A DNA stretch of 64,000 bases from CAWEHU01 sp963808965 (GCA_963808965.1 CAWEHU010000029.1:1-64000), one strand, 5' to 3'; shown: positions 9,406 through 18,919, numbered from the stretch's first letter. A program made the numbers and translations. The notes: a model not told the origin generated them from the letters alone.

Positions 9406-10983
9406 GTGAGGAAGCGGGGCTTATTCGCGGCCTGCATGGTCGCGGCATCGCTCTGCGCGTCGGGCGCTGACGCAGCCACGTTCAAGTGGGCCAATGACGG
9501 CGACGCCAACTCGATGGATCCCTATACGCGGAGCGAGACGTTTCTGCTGACCTTCACGCAGAACATGTACGATCCGCTGGTCCGCCGAGGCCGCAATCTG
9601 AAGGTCGAGCCCGCTCTCGCACAGAGCTGGGAGAACCCCTCGCCCACGATCTGGCGATTTCATCTGCGGCCCGGCGTCAAGTTCCAGGAAGGTCAGCCGT
9701 TCACCGCAGAGGACGTCCTGTTCAGCTATCGCCGCGCCACCGCGCCCGGCTCGCAAATCAACGCGTATTTCGCGACCGTCAAAGAGGTCCGCAAGGTCGA
9801 CGATCTCACCGTCGATTTCGAGACCCGCGTCCCCAATCCGATTTTTCTCGAAGAGATCGCCTATTGGGGCATCATGAGCCACACCTGGTGCGAAGAACAC
9901 GGTGCGACCCAGGCGGCCGACCTGACCAAAACCGAGGAAAATTTCGCGACGAGGCACGCGAACGGCACCGGCCCGTTCATTCTCAAGATCCGTGAGCCTG
10001 ACCGGCGCACCACGCTCGTCAACAATCCGGACTGGTGGGACAAGCCGGAGCACAATCTGACCGACGTGCAGTTCAATGTGATCGCCAACGCCGCCACGCG
10101 GGTTGCCGCCCTGCTGTCGGGCGACGTGTCGATGATCTACACCGTGCCGCCGCAGGACATCGAGCGCATCGGCCGGACCGAGGGGTTGCGGCTGATCCAG
10201 GGCCCGGAACTGCGCACGGTATTCCTGGGATTTGATCAGTCGCGCGACGAGCTGCTCAAATCCGACGTGAAGGGCAAGAATCCCTTCAAGGACCAACGCG
10301 TCCGGGAGGCGTTCAACGAGGCCGTCGATATCAACGCCATCCACCAGCGCATCATGCGCGGTCAGTCGCATCCAACGGGGCTGCTGTACGGCCCAGGCGT
10401 GAACGGTTACACGCCGGAATCGGACGTACGCTGGCCGTATGATCCAGCTCACGCTAAAGGACTGCTCGCCGAAGCCGGGTATCCCGAGGGCTTCGCAGTG
10501 ACGCTCGACTGCCCCAACGACCGCTACGTCAATGACGAGGCGATCTGTCAGGCAGTAACGGTGATGCTGGCGCGCATCGGCGTGAAGGTAACGCTGAACG
10601 CTCAGACCCGGCTCAGATATTTCGCCGAGATCAGCAATCCCGGGTACAACACGAGCTTCTACATGCTGGGCTGGACCCCCAACTCATTCGATGCGCACAA
10701 CACCTTCTTCAATCTCGCGGGCAGCCGCAACGGCACGCGGGGAATTTTCAACATGGGCGGCTACTCCAACCCAAAAATCGACGGACTGCTCGACCGGATG
10801 CTTGTCGAGACGGACCCGGCGAAGCGGCAGGCTGAGATCGTAGAGGCGTCGAAGATCCTGCACGACGATGCGGCCTTCGTGCCGCTGCACCAGCAAAACG
10901 TGGTCTGGGCCGCGCGCAAGAACGTGGAGCTCCAGCAGCTGCCCGACGACTCGTTCCCGCTTCGCTACGTCCGCGTAGAGTAG
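9406..10983 (+). CDS. ABC transporter substrate-binding protein, peptide/dipeptide (family 5) type
   Basis: A 525-residue periplasmic binding protein of the SBP_bac_5 family that captures peptides, nickel chelates or glycosides. GTG at 9406 gives a 23-residue signal peptide (MRKRGLFAACMVAASLCASG, cut after ADA). The family motifs SMDPYTRSETFLL, WRFHLRPGVKFQEGQPFTAEDVLFSY and KNPFKDQRVREAFNEAVD are all present. No permease or ATPase gene is in the window, so it is an orphan here. It follows atpF by 70 bases on the same strand but is functionally unrelated. Ligand unknown. Confidence 0.9.
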   Translation: MRKRGLFAACMVAASLCASGADAATFKWANDGDANSMDPYTRSETFLLTFTQNMYDPLVRRGRNLKVEPALAQSWENPSPTIWRFHLRPGVKFQEGQPFTAEDVLFSYRRATAPGSQINAYFATVKEVRKVDDLTVDFETRVPNPIFLEEIAYWGIMSHTWCEEHGATQAADLTKTEENFATRHANGTGPFILKIREPDRRTTLVNNPDWWDKPEHNLTDVQFNVIANAATRVAALLSGDVSMIYTVPPQDIERIGRTEGLRLIQGPELRTVFLGFDQSRDELLKSDVKGKNPFKDQRVREAFNEAVDINAIHQRIMRGQSHPTGLLYGPGVNGYTPESDVRWPYDPAHAKGLLAEAGYPEGFAVTLDCPNDRYVNDEAICQAVTVMLARIGVKVTLNAQTRLRYFAEISNPGYNTSFYMLGWTPNSFDAHNTFFNLAGSRNGTRGIFNMGGYSNPKIDGLLDRMLVETDPAKRQAEIVEASKILHDDAAFVPLHQQNVVWAARKNVELQQLPDDSFPLRYVRVE

Positions 10984-11019
10984 TGGGCTTCTTTGCCAAG
11001 CTCAGCCTGGCTTAGCTGG

Positions 11020-11221
11020 AACTTGTTTAGGCCAACTGGAAACACGTGACGCAAAATTCCGCTCATCCCCGCGAAGGCGGGGATCCAGGTCTCGCACAAG
11101 AAAGGCTGACATTGTATGGCGGGACGGGGTTCCTGCTTTCACGGGCCTGGGTTCCCGCTTCCGCGGGAACGAACGGGGGATGGCCGAGGCACTCACAGTC
11201 AGCCCAAACGGCTCTAGCCAG
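11020..11221. repeat. dispersed palindromic repeat, copy 1
   Basis: A unit of about 200 bases, repeated directly after itself at 11222-11418 and in inverted form at 22331-22514. It holds two strong hairpins: CCCCGC GAAG GCGGGG near 11066-11083 and CCCGCT TCC GCGGG near 11154-11170. It lies in the gap after the peptide-binding protein gene. Such extragenic palindromic families are common in Alphaproteobacteria. Confidence 0.9.
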
Positions 11222-12703
11222 AACTTGTTTAGGCCAACTGGAAACACGTGACGCAAAATTCCGCTCATCCCCGCGAAGGCGGGGATCCAGGTCTCGCACA
11301 AGAAAGGCTGACATTGTATGGCGGGACGGGTTCCTGCTTTCACGGGCCTGGGTTCCCGCTTCCGCGGGAACGAACGGGGGATGGCCGAGGCACTCACAGT
11401 CAGCCCAAACGGGTCTAGCTCCGTGCCATGCGCAGCGCCGCGCCCCAGTAAATCGGGCTCGATCGCCGAGCGCCTCCTCGATACGCAAAGCCTCGTTCCA
11501 CTTGGCCATCCGCTCGCTCCGCGCGAAGGAGCCGACCTTGAGCTGTCCGACACCCCAGCCCACCGCGAGATGCACGATGGTCACGTCCTCGGTCTCACCC
11601 GATCGCGCCGAGACGATGCCGGCGAGACCCAATTCCTGCGCAGCGCGCCAAGCGGCCAGCGTCTCGGTGAGCGTTCCTCGCTGGTTCGGCTTCAGCAACA
11701 CGGCCGTCGCGGCGCCGCGCGCCGCCGCTTCGCGCACCCGTTCCGCGTCGGTCACGAGGAAATCGTCACCCACCACTTGCACGCGCGCTCCCAGCTCGCG
11801 GGTGAACGCCGCGAAGCCCGCGGCGTCGTCCTCGGCCAGCGGATCCTCGACCGAAACGATCGGATAGCGGGAGATCCAGCCGGCGAGCATCCGGATCATG
11901 CCCTCGCTGTCCAGCTCGCGCCCTTCAAGCCCCAGTTTGTACCGGCCACCGCGCCCGAACTCGCTCGCGGCCACGTCCAAGGCGATGGCGACTTGCTGGC
12001 CCGGCTTGAAGCCGGCGCGCTCGATGGCGCGGACCAGCGTCTCCAGCGCCTGCTCGTTCGAGGTGAAAGCGGGCCACCAGCCGCCTTCGTCGGCAACGCC
12101 CTGGAGCGCGCCGGCCTCCTGCATCAGCGTGCCCGCCGCGCGATACACCTCCGCCGTCCAATCCAGCGCCTCCGCGAAGGAGCGTGCGGCGGGGCAGACG
12201 ATCAGGAAATCCTGGATATCGACGCGCCGCCCCGCATGCGCGCCGCCGCCGAATATCTGGATTTGGGGAAGCGGCAGCAGCGTCGCTTCGCTCCCGCCGA
12301 GATGGCGGTACAGCGGCAGACCGGCGGCCGCGGCGGCGGCGTGGGCGGCGGCCATCGAGACCGAGAGAACGGCATTGGCGCCGAGGCGCGACTTGTTCGG
12401 CGTGCCGTCCAGCGCGATCAGCTTCCGATCGAGAGTGGCCTGATCGGCGGCATCCAGACCAATCACGTCCTTGGCGATCTCGCCGTTCACGTGCCCGACC
12501 GCGCGCATCACGTCGTACCCGCCGAACGCCTTTCCGCCATCCCGCAAATCGAGGGCCTCGCCCGAGCCGGTGGATGCTCCCGCCGGAGCGATCGCGCGGC
12601 CCCGCGCGCCCCCGGCCAGACGCAACTCGGCCTCCACGGTCGGCCGCCCGCGGCTGTCCCAAACCCGCCGCCCCCGGACGGAGGTGATCGTCGTGTCGGT
12701 CAT
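11063..12703 (-). CDS. atypical enolase paralogue (enolase-superfamily lyase), frameshifted at its end
   Basis: An enolase-family protein distinct from the canonical enolase at 56946. It keeps the metal ligands Asp243, Glu286 and Asp313 and the residues Glu206, Lys338 and Lys389. The position of the conserved His in SHRSGETED is Ala366 (SARSGETED), IQEF has become IQDF (Asp165), and the His of the mobile loop GAHEA is replaced (GSGEA). Normal 2-phosphoglycerate dehydration is therefore doubtful. The open frame runs to 11063, but residues after about 428 are encoded by the flanking repeats. A one-base deletion near 11438-11442 explains this: the corrected frame reads ALRMARS and stops at 11415. 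ATG at 12703 overlaps the upstream kinase stop (ATGA). Function unknown. Confidence 0.8.
   Translation of the reverse strand: MTDTTITSVRGRRVWDSRGRPTVEAELRLAGGARGRAIAPAGASTGSGEALDLRDGGKAFGGYDVMRAVGHVNGEIAKDVIGLDAADQATLDRKLIALDGTPNKSRLGANAVLSVSMAAAHAAAAAAGLPLYRHLGGSEATLLPLPQIQIFGGGAHAGRRVDIQDFLIVCPAARSFAEALDWTAEVYRAAGTLMQEAGALQGVADEGGWWPAFTSNEQALETLVRAIERAGFKPGQQVAIALDVAASEFGRGGRYKLGLEGRELDSEGMIRMLAGWISRYPIVSVEDPLAEDDAAGFAAFTRELGARVQVVGDDFLVTDAERVREAAARGAATAVLLKPNQRGTLTETLAAWRAAQELGLAGIVSARSGETEDVTIVHLAVGWGVGQLKVGSFARSERMAKWNEALRIEEALGDRARFTGARRCAWHGARPVWADCECLGHPPFVPAEAGTQARESRNPSRHTMSAFLVRDLDPRLRGDERNFASRVSSWPKQVLARAVWADCECLGHPPFVPAEAGTQARESRNPVPPYNVSLSCARPGSPPSRG
11222..11418. repeat. dispersed palindromic repeat, copy 2
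   Basis: A near-identical direct copy of 11020-11221. The main differences are one missing G in the GACGGG run and the last few bases. It ends at TCTAG 11414-11418, exactly where the enolase-like gene on the minus strand should stop. Confidence 0.9.
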
Positions 12704-13710
12704 GCTTCGATCTCCGCGGACCAAGCCTCGCGCACGGCCCCGAGCCGGTCCACAGGCCCCGCCAACAGCCGCCGCGCGACCCGTCGCACGCGGCTCTTGT
12801 CAGCTTCGGCGGTGATGTATTCGACCGGCGATTTCCCATCCACCCGGGCGAGGAACAGGCCCGGGAGCAGATGCGCCGCCCTGCGTTCCAGAGCCTCCCG
12901 CGGCTCCCAGTCCACTCCCGCGAGGTAGGCAGCCGCGAGCGCGTCGAAGCAGGCGAGGAGGGCGTGGCTGGCGGGAGGGGTCCAGAGGCATTTCAGCAGC
13001 AGGTGGTTGAGGCAGAAGGCGAGGTCGAACGCCGGGTCGCCCCACCAAGCGCATTCCGCATCGAGGAACACCGGGCCGCTCGGCCCAACGAGGATGTTCT
13101 TCGGGCTCACGTCACCGTGGACGAGCGCGCGCTTGTTCGCCTGCGTGCTGGCTACCAGCGCCTGCAATGCCGGAGCGCGGTCGGGGTGGGCGCGGGCAGC
13201 GGCGACCAGGTAGGGCTCCAGCCGGATATCGTAGAAAATCTCATCGGTCGGAAAAGCGAGCGGGATCGCAGGATCGGCCGCCGTCGCGGCATGGATACGC
13301 GCGAGCCGGCGCGCAACTTCGGCCGCGAAAGCGGGATCGGCCCTGCCCTCCCGCAGCTCATTCTTCCAAATCGGATATTGTTCCGGCGGCAGATAGGCCA
13401 TCGCCAGCGCGCCGCCCTCGTCGTCATGTCCCAGAAGCTCCGGCACGCAGCCGGGTACCGCCCGCGAAGCACACTCCATCCAGCGCGCCTCGTAGAGATT
13501 GCGAGCGACGGGCGCGCGCCAATCGGCCGCGACCCTCAGCTTGGGCAGTGCGCGCTTCACACAGATCGGACCGCGCGGCAGGTCGATCCGCCAAATGTCG
13601 GAGGAAACTCCGCCGGTGAGCGCACGGCCTAATGCCTGAACGCCGGGCGGCAGTAGACCCATGCGATGGAGTGCATTGAGGATCGGCTCGGGCGGCGGCT
13701 CGGCCTGCAT
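12700..13710 (-). CDS. APH/choline-kinase-fold phosphotransferase
   Basis: A 336-residue small-molecule kinase of the aminoglycoside phosphotransferase fold. Lys52 (CVKRAL) is the likely ATP lysine. The catalytic loop is HGDVSPKNIL (Asp200, Asn205) and the metal Asp is Asp217 in VFLDAECAWWGDP. It is not evidence of antibiotic resistance: this family phosphorylates many sugars and alcohols. The start at 13710 has AGGATGAG upstream. Its stop overlaps the start of the enolase-like gene (ATGA), so the two proteins are probably made together and may act in sequence. Confidence 0.85.
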   Translation of the reverse strand: MQAEPPPEPILNALHRMGLLPPGVQALGRALTGGVSSDIWRIDLPRGPICVKRALPKLRVAADWRAPVARNLYEARWMECASRAVPGCVPELLGHDDEGGALAMAYLPPEQYPIWKNELREGRADPAFAAEVARRLARIHAATAADPAIPLAFPTDEIFYDIRLEPYLVAAARAHPDRAPALQALVASTQANKRALVHGDVSPKNILVGPSGPVFLDAECAWWGDPAFDLAFCLNHLLLKCLWTPPASHALLACFDALAAAYLAGVDWEPREALERRAAHLLPGLFLARVDGKSPVEYITAEADKSRVRRVARRLLAGPVDRLGAVREAWSAEIEA

Positions 13711-13834
13711 AGGCTCATCCTGACCCGCCTTTCTCGCCGGCCGCAATCGGCCTCGACCCGAAAAAGCGTGCTCACGCGAATGAGAACAAAACGTGTTCAA
13801 CACTTATTAGGAGTCACCCGGCATTTTCTGCCGC

Positions 13835-14149
13835 ATGACAACGTTCTCGTCTTGTTCCGGCAGCGCAGAGGCCTTTATCCGGCGGTTTTTGGCCCGCGTG
13901 CCGCCCGATGTGGCCGGCACTTTTAGCCCAGCCCAACTCGCCGCCGTGCAGCGCGCCTTCGGCATGCGCTACGCGGTCGATCATGCGGTGGACCTGCGCC
14001 GCTCGCTGCGTCTGCCGTGGGGCCGCTACTACTTCGTCTTGCTGTTCGGGCGGGACCGTCCCGAACAGGGGCGCGCGGGCCGGGTTGCGGCGGTATTGCT
14101 CCTGGCAGCCGCCGTGGCGCTCGCCGGCGCGATTGCGCACGGCTTTTGA
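13835..14149 (+). CDS. small membrane protein of unknown function
   Basis: A 104-residue protein I can describe but not name. The soluble part has an amphipathic start and the motif AVDHAVDLRRSLRLPWGRYYFVLLFGRD (residues about 47-74). It ends in one membrane helix (VAAVLLLAAAVALAGAIA). The look is of a conserved alphaproteobacterial tail-anchored protein. An AGGAG lies 19 bases before the ATG, which is far, so the start is uncertain. It is convergent with the hydroxylase genes. Confidence 0.6.
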   Translation: MTTFSSCSGSAEAFIRRFLARVPPDVAGTFSPAQLAAVQRAFGMRYAVDHAVDLRRSLRLPWGRYYFVLLFGRDRPEQGRAGRVAAVLLLAAAVALAGAIAHGF

Positions 14150-14151
14150 TG

Positions 14152-16383
14152 TCACGCCATCAATTTGTCGATCGTGATCGGCAAGTCGCGCACCCGCTTG
14201 CCGGTCGCATGATAGATCGCGTTACCGATGGCGGCCGCCGTGCCGACGATGCCGATTTCGCCCACGCCCTTGACGCCGAGGGGATTGATCTCCGGGTCAT
14301 TCTCCTCGACGAAGATGACGTCGATATCGCGAATATCGGCGTTGGCCGGGATATGATACTCGGCGAGGTTATGGTTCATGAAACGGCCGAGCGCGTGGTC
14401 CGGCATCGTCTCCTCGTGCAACGCCATGCCGATCCCCCAGACGACGCCACCGAGGATCTGGCTTCCCGCCGTCTTGGGATTGAGAATCCGGCCCGCCGCG
14501 ACCGCGTTCACCACCCGCATGACCCGAATCACGTTCAGCTGCTCGTCCACACGAACCTCTGCGAAGATCGCCGAGTGCGTATAGCGCGCGTAGCGCATCT
14601 GACTGATCATGCCGGGACGGACCGCCTCCTCCGCCTCGATCTTCTCGACCCCGCCGCTGCGTAGCGCCGCGTCGATCGGCACGGCCTGGCTCGGATCGCC
14701 TTTGCGACGGATCGCGCCGTCGACGAACTCGACGTGATCCAGGTCGGCATTGGCAAGCGGCGAACTCTCCATGCCGCGCGCGAGCTTGAAGACCTGCTTC
14801 CGCACCGAATCGCAGGCGGCCTGCACGGCGGCCCCGGTCGAGGCCGCGGTCCAGGAGCCCCCCTCAACGGCTGAGGTCGGCAGGAGACTGTCGCCCAGCC
14901 TTGCCGTCACGTTCTCGATCGGAACGCCGAGCATCTCCGCCGCGATCTGCGCCATGATCGTGTAGGTGCCGGTTCCGATATCCGCCGTCGCGCTGGCGAT
15001 CTCAAGTCTTGGGCCGGCACTCAGCACCGCGCGTGCGCTCGATTTGACGTGGAGCGCCTCCCAGACGCCGGTCGCCATGCCCCAGCCGATCAACTCGCCG
15101 CCTTCGCGCATCGAGCGCGGCGTCGGAGTTCGCTTGGACCAGCCGAATCGCTCGGCGCCCTGCCGGTAGCACTCACGCAGCTCCTTGCTGGTGAACGGCT
15201 TGCCTTCGTTCTGGTCCCCTTCGGCGTAATTCCTGAGGCGCAGGTCGAGCGGGTCGATCCCGAGCTTGTACGAAAGCTCGTCCATCGCGGTCTCGAGCGC
15301 GAATACACCGAGCGTCGCTCCCGGAGCGCGCATGTCGCAGGGTGTGTAAAGGTCGAGCTGTGCGAGCTTGTAGTCGAAGCGCGCGTCGGGGCAGGCGTAG
15401 AGGAGGCCCGACCAGTTCACGACGTTTTCCTGGTAATCCTCGAACCGCGACGTATTGCCGATCGCCTCGTGCGTCATCGCGAGCAACGTCCCGTCCGGCG
15501 AGGCGCCGAGTTCGACCGTTTGGATGGTGTGCGGGCGATAGCTGAACGTGAACATCTGCTGGCGGGTAAGCGAGACTCGCACCGAGCGCTTGAGTTCATG
15601 TGCCGCCAGCACGGCAAGAAATGCCTGATATTGCGGCCGAAGTCCGGAGCCGAACGCGCCGCCGACGAACGGGGACACGACCCGCAAATCGCTCGACGAC
15701 AGGCCGAACACGCTGGTCAGATAGGATTGCGAGTTCTGCACGCCCTGGGTCTTGTCATAGACGGTGAGCTTGCCCCCGCCTTCCCAAATCGCCGTTGTCG
15801 CGTGCGTCTCCATCGGATTGTGGTGCTCGAATGGCGAGCGGTACTCCTGCCGCAACCGGGTTGGGGCGCTCGCGAGCGCGTCATCGGCTTTGCCCCGCGG
15901 GCTTGGCGGTGGTTCGATGCCGCTGCGCTTGGTGCGGGGGACATAGGCCTCCCCGCGTTGGTTCTCGAGATCCGTGGCGTGCGGCGCGCTTTCGTACTCG
16001 ATCCGAACGAGCGACGCGGCGTAGCGCGCCGTCTCGAAATCCTCGGCCACGACCAGCGCCACGGGCTGGCCGCTGTAATGGATTTCGTCGTCGTACAGCG
16101 GCCGGAACGGCGCACCAGGAGGCGCGACCTCATCCCGCCAACTGCGATTGAGGAAGGCCGTCCCCGGCCGGTTCTGGTGCGTGAAGATGCGCAAAACGCC
16201 CGCGACCGCCTCTGCCTCCTCTGCATGGATGGCGGTGATGCGCCCGCGCGCGATCGCGCTGGAGACGACGACGCCGTAGGCGAGATCCGGCGCGGCGAAC
16301 TCGGCGGCATACTTGGCGCTGCCCGTCACCTTCGCAGGACCATCCACACGTGAGACGGACTGGCCGATATAGGTGGTTGCCAT
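14152..16383 (-). CDS. molybdenum hydroxylase large subunit (xanthine dehydrogenase/PaoC family)
   Basis: The 743-residue molybdopterin-cytosine-dinucleotide-binding subunit of an aldehyde or xanthine oxidoreductase of the PaoABC type. It starts with the family hammerhead domain (GQSVSRVDGPAKVTGSAKY). The substrate pocket region is VVSPFVGGAFGSGL near residue 235, and the catalytic base is Glu709 in GVKGVGEIGIVG. It is the last of three genes on the minus strand: 2Fe-2S subunit, FAD subunit, then this one. Substrate specificity cannot be read from the sequence; aromatic aldehydes or N-heterocycles are common for this group. No insertion chaperone gene (PaoD/XdhC) is next to it. Confidence 0.92.
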   Translation of the reverse strand: MATTYIGQSVSRVDGPAKVTGSAKYAAEFAAPDLAYGVVVSSAIARGRITAIHAEEAEAVAGVLRIFTHQNRPGTAFLNRSWRDEVAPPGAPFRPLYDDEIHYSGQPVALVVAEDFETARYAASLVRIEYESAPHATDLENQRGEAYVPRTKRSGIEPPPSPRGKADDALASAPTRLRQEYRSPFEHHNPMETHATTAIWEGGGKLTVYDKTQGVQNSQSYLTSVFGLSSSDLRVVSPFVGGAFGSGLRPQYQAFLAVLAAHELKRSVRVSLTRQQMFTFSYRPHTIQTVELGASPDGTLLAMTHEAIGNTSRFEDYQENVVNWSGLLYACPDARFDYKLAQLDLYTPCDMRAPGATLGVFALETAMDELSYKLGIDPLDLRLRNYAEGDQNEGKPFTSKELRECYRQGAERFGWSKRTPTPRSMREGGELIGWGMATGVWEALHVKSSARAVLSAGPRLEIASATADIGTGTYTIMAQIAAEMLGVPIENVTARLGDSLLPTSAVEGGSWTAASTGAAVQAACDSVRKQVFKLARGMESSPLANADLDHVEFVDGAIRRKGDPSQAVPIDAALRSGGVEKIEAEEAVRPGMISQMRYARYTHSAIFAEVRVDEQLNVIRVMRVVNAVAAGRILNPKTAGSQILGGVVWGIGMALHEETMPDHALGRFMNHNLAEYHIPANADIRDIDVIFVEENDPEINPLGVKGVGEIGIVGTAAAIGNAIYHATGKRVRDLPITIDKLMA

Positions 16384-16384
16384 G

Positions 16385-17402
16385 TCAGAGAACCCGCTTC
16401 TCGGTTTGCGGCTGAGGCGTGCCCGCGGCGGCTTGCGAGAGCGCGCGAATGATCGCCCTGCGCGCCAGCTCGATCTTGAAGTCGTTTCCGCCGTGGCCGC
16501 TGGCGCCCTTGAGCAGTTCGCCGGCGGCGCGGGCGAATGTGTCGAGGTTGGCGGGCTGACCTCTCAGAAGCTCCTCGACAGATGAATCGCGCCAGGGCTT
16601 GTGCGCCACGCCACCGAGCGCGATCCGCGCCTCCCTGATCACGTCGCCCTCCATCTTGAGCGCGGCGGCCACCGAGACCAGCGCGAAAGCGTAGGAAAGC
16701 CGATCGCGCAGCTTCAAATAGGTGTAGTTCGGATTGAAGCTTTCGGGCGGAAGATCGACCGAGGTGATGATCTCGTCCTCGCGCAAGATTGGTGTCGATG
16801 TGCGGGGTGTCGCCGGGAAGGCGATGGAACTCGGCGAACGGGATGGCCCGATCTCCATTCGCGCCAGCGACGCGGACCGTCGCATCGAGAGCGGCGAGCG
16901 CAACGCACATGTCCGAAGGATGTGTCGCGATGCAGTGCTCGCTGGCTCCGAGGATGGCATGGATTCGGTTCACACCGTTGATCGCCGGACAACCGGTTCC
17001 CGGCGCACGCTTGTTGCACGGCGTCGCCGTATCGTAGAAGTAGTAGCAGCGGGTGCGTTGCAGGAGGTTGCCGCCCACACTGGCCGCGTTGCGGAGCTGC
17101 GGCGAAGCGCCGGCCAGGATCGCACTCGCGAGCAGAGGATAACGCTGCTCGACCCGGACGTCGTACGCGACCTCCGTGTTGGTCGCCAGCGCCCCGAGGC
17201 GGAGCCCACCGTCTTGGCGCTCCTCGATCGCGCGAAGCGGGAGATGCGTGATGTCGATCAGCCGGCTCGGGCGGGTGACGTTCTCCTTCATGAGGTCGAT
17301 GAGGTTGGTGCCGCCGGCGATGAACTGCGCCGATTTGTCCGCGGCGCGCACGCAAATCGCGTCCGCGATATCGGTGGCGCGGGTGTATTCGAAGCGATTC
17401 AT
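16385..17402 (-). CDS. molybdenum hydroxylase FAD-binding subunit (PaoB family), frameshifted
   Basis: The medium subunit that carries FAD and passes electrons between the Fe-S subunit and NAD+ or oxygen. The first part shows the FAD-domain motifs FIAGGTNLIDLMKENV (about residue 27) and LRNAASVGGNLLQRTRC (about 101), plus a Cys-rich loop (YYFYDTATPCNKRAPGTGC) that suggests an extra 4Fe-4S site as in PaoB. After GDTPHIDT the frame is lost: one extra base near 16790 separates it from the rest (LREDEIITSVDLP through KRVL). The stop at 16385 is two bases before the large-subunit ATG at 16383. Whether the shift is real is unknown. Confidence 0.85.
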
Positions 17403-17920
17403 TGCTGCGAACCCCCCGTTTTCTCGTGCATCGCCTGCTCGATGGCGGCGACGATGTTCGGGTAAGCGCCGCAGCGGCAGAGATTGCCGCTCATGAGTTC
17501 CCGGATGTCCTCCACGCTATGCGCCCTGCCCTCCGCCATCATGCCGACAGCCGAGCAGATCTGTCCGGGCGTGCAGTAACCGCACTGGAACGCGTCGTGG
17601 TCGATGAAGGCCTGCTGCAACGGGTGCAGCGCGTCTTTGCTGCCGACACCCTCGATCGTGCGAATCGCGGCGCCCTCGTGCATCACCGCAAGCGTGAGAC
17701 AAGAATTGATGCGCTTCCCATCTACGAGCACCGTGCAGGCGCCGCACTGCCCGTGGTCGCAGCCTTTCTTGGCGCCGGTCAGGCCAAGCCGCTCGCGCAA
17801 TGCATCGAGCAGCGTTGTCCAGGGCGCGATCACAAGGCGCCGTTCCGTACCGTTTACGTTGAGCGATACGGGATATTGGCCCGCTGCATCGGAGACGGGC
17901 GGGATTGCGTCGCTCACCAT
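17399..17920 (-). CDS. molybdenum hydroxylase 2Fe-2S subunit (PaoA family)
   Basis: A 173-residue electron-transfer subunit with two 2Fe-2S clusters. The plant-type cluster is Cys54, Cys59, Cys62 and Cys74 (GCDHGQCGAC ... SC). The second is Cys113, Cys116, Cys148 and Cys150 (CGYC ... CRC). Unlike E. coli PaoA there is no Tat signal peptide, so the complex is probably cytoplasmic. First gene of the three-gene unit, overlapping the FAD subunit start by 4 bases. Confidence 0.93.
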   Translation of the reverse strand: MVSDAIPPVSDAAGQYPVSLNVNGTERRLVIAPWTTLLDALRERLGLTGAKKGCDHGQCGACTVLVDGKRINSCLTLAVMHEGAAIRTIEGVGSKDALHPLQQAFIDHDAFQCGYCTPGQICSAVGMMAEGRAHSVEDIRELMSGNLCRCGAYPNIVAAIEQAMHEKTGGSQQ

Positions 17921-18063
17921 GTATTCTCCCCGTTGAGCCCCGGCAGATCTCGCTAGGCTCGACTGTAGCGCGCCGGACCGGCGGCCGCCGGGATCTGGTC
18001 CGTTCTAAACCGGTCGTAGGTCCCGGGGTTCCCCCCTGGTGCCGCCCGTTGATCGGAGGCTAA

Positions 18064-18919
18064 ATGCCTCGCGACAGATCAGGAGAGGCGACTGGTCGCG
18101 CGGCTGACCCTGGACGAGCTGGCCGCACTTGTACCTGACGGAGCGCTGCTCGCGCTGCCGCCGGACAATTCGCTCGTGCCCTGTGCCCTCGCCCGCGCGC
18201 TGGTCCGGACCGGAAAACGCGACCTCCGCCTGCTCGGCGTTCCAGTCTCCGGTTACGCGACCGACCTCCTGATCGGCGCGGATTGCGTTGCCTCGGTGGA
18301 AACCAGCGCCGTCACGCTCGGCGAGGCGGGAACCGCGCCCCGGTTCACCGCCGCGCTGGCGGCCGGGCGCATTACGGTGCGGGACGCGACCTGCCCCGCC
18401 ATCCACACGATGCTCCAGGCGGCCGAAAAGGGGGTGCCGTTCATGCCCCTGCGCGGGATCATCGGCAGCGACATTCTGGGCCACCGTCCCGACTGGAAGG
18501 TGATCGACAACCCGTTCGATGACACGGCCGACCCCATCGTCCTGCTGCCCGCGCTCTCGCCCGACATCGCCGTCTTCCACGCCGCGATGGCCGACGCGAA
18601 CGGAAATGTCTGGGTCGGGCGGCGTCGAGAGCTCGCGACCATCGCGCACGCCTCGAAACGGGTACTCGCGACCGTGGAGCGGATCACGCAAACCGACCTC
18701 CTCACCGATGAGCGCTTGGCCCCTGGCACGATCTCGGCCACCTATATCGAAGCGGTCGCCGTGGCCGAACGCGGTGCATGGCCGCTCGCCCTGCTGGACG
18801 AGTACCCGGCGGATGCCGCGCATCTCGCGGAATACGCGCGCCTCGCTCGCTCCGAGGAGGGATTCCGCGCCTATCTCGCCCGCCACGTCCTGAATGCGCC
18901 CGCGCGGGAAGCCGGATGA
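18064..18919 (+). CDS. CoA-transferase alpha subunit (IpdA/GctA-like)
   Basis: Alpha subunit of a class I CoA-transferase-fold pair, with motifs RLTLDELAALVPDGALLAL, CVASVETSAVTLGE and KGVPFMPLRGIIGSD. Relatives are glutaconate CoA-transferase and IpdAB, a ring-opening hydrolase in steroid breakdown. The start is a problem: the coding frame has no ATG, GTG or TTG before GTG 18176, which would cut off the conserved N-terminus. ATG at 18064 has a GGAGG site but is in another frame. One extra base near 18081-18086 would join them. A CTG start at 18092 is the alternative. ATGA overlap with the beta gene. Confidence 0.75.

Noticed and set aside
11063..11414. C-terminal domain of the enolase paralogue
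   Set aside because: These residues are translated repeats; the natural stop lies at 11415 in a neighbouring frame.
11020..11418. tandem repeats considered as a CRISPR array
   Set aside because: Only two units of about 200 bases with no short repeat-spacer pattern, and inverted copies exist elsewhere.
12700..13710. aminoglycoside resistance kinase
   Set aside because: Only the general APH fold is visible, the genetic context is metabolic, and no resistance-specific features are present.
18064..18140. separate small plus-strand gene from ATG 18064 (MPRDRSGEATGR)
   Set aside because: It ends quickly and has no family; it is better explained as the displaced start of the CoA-transferase alpha gene.
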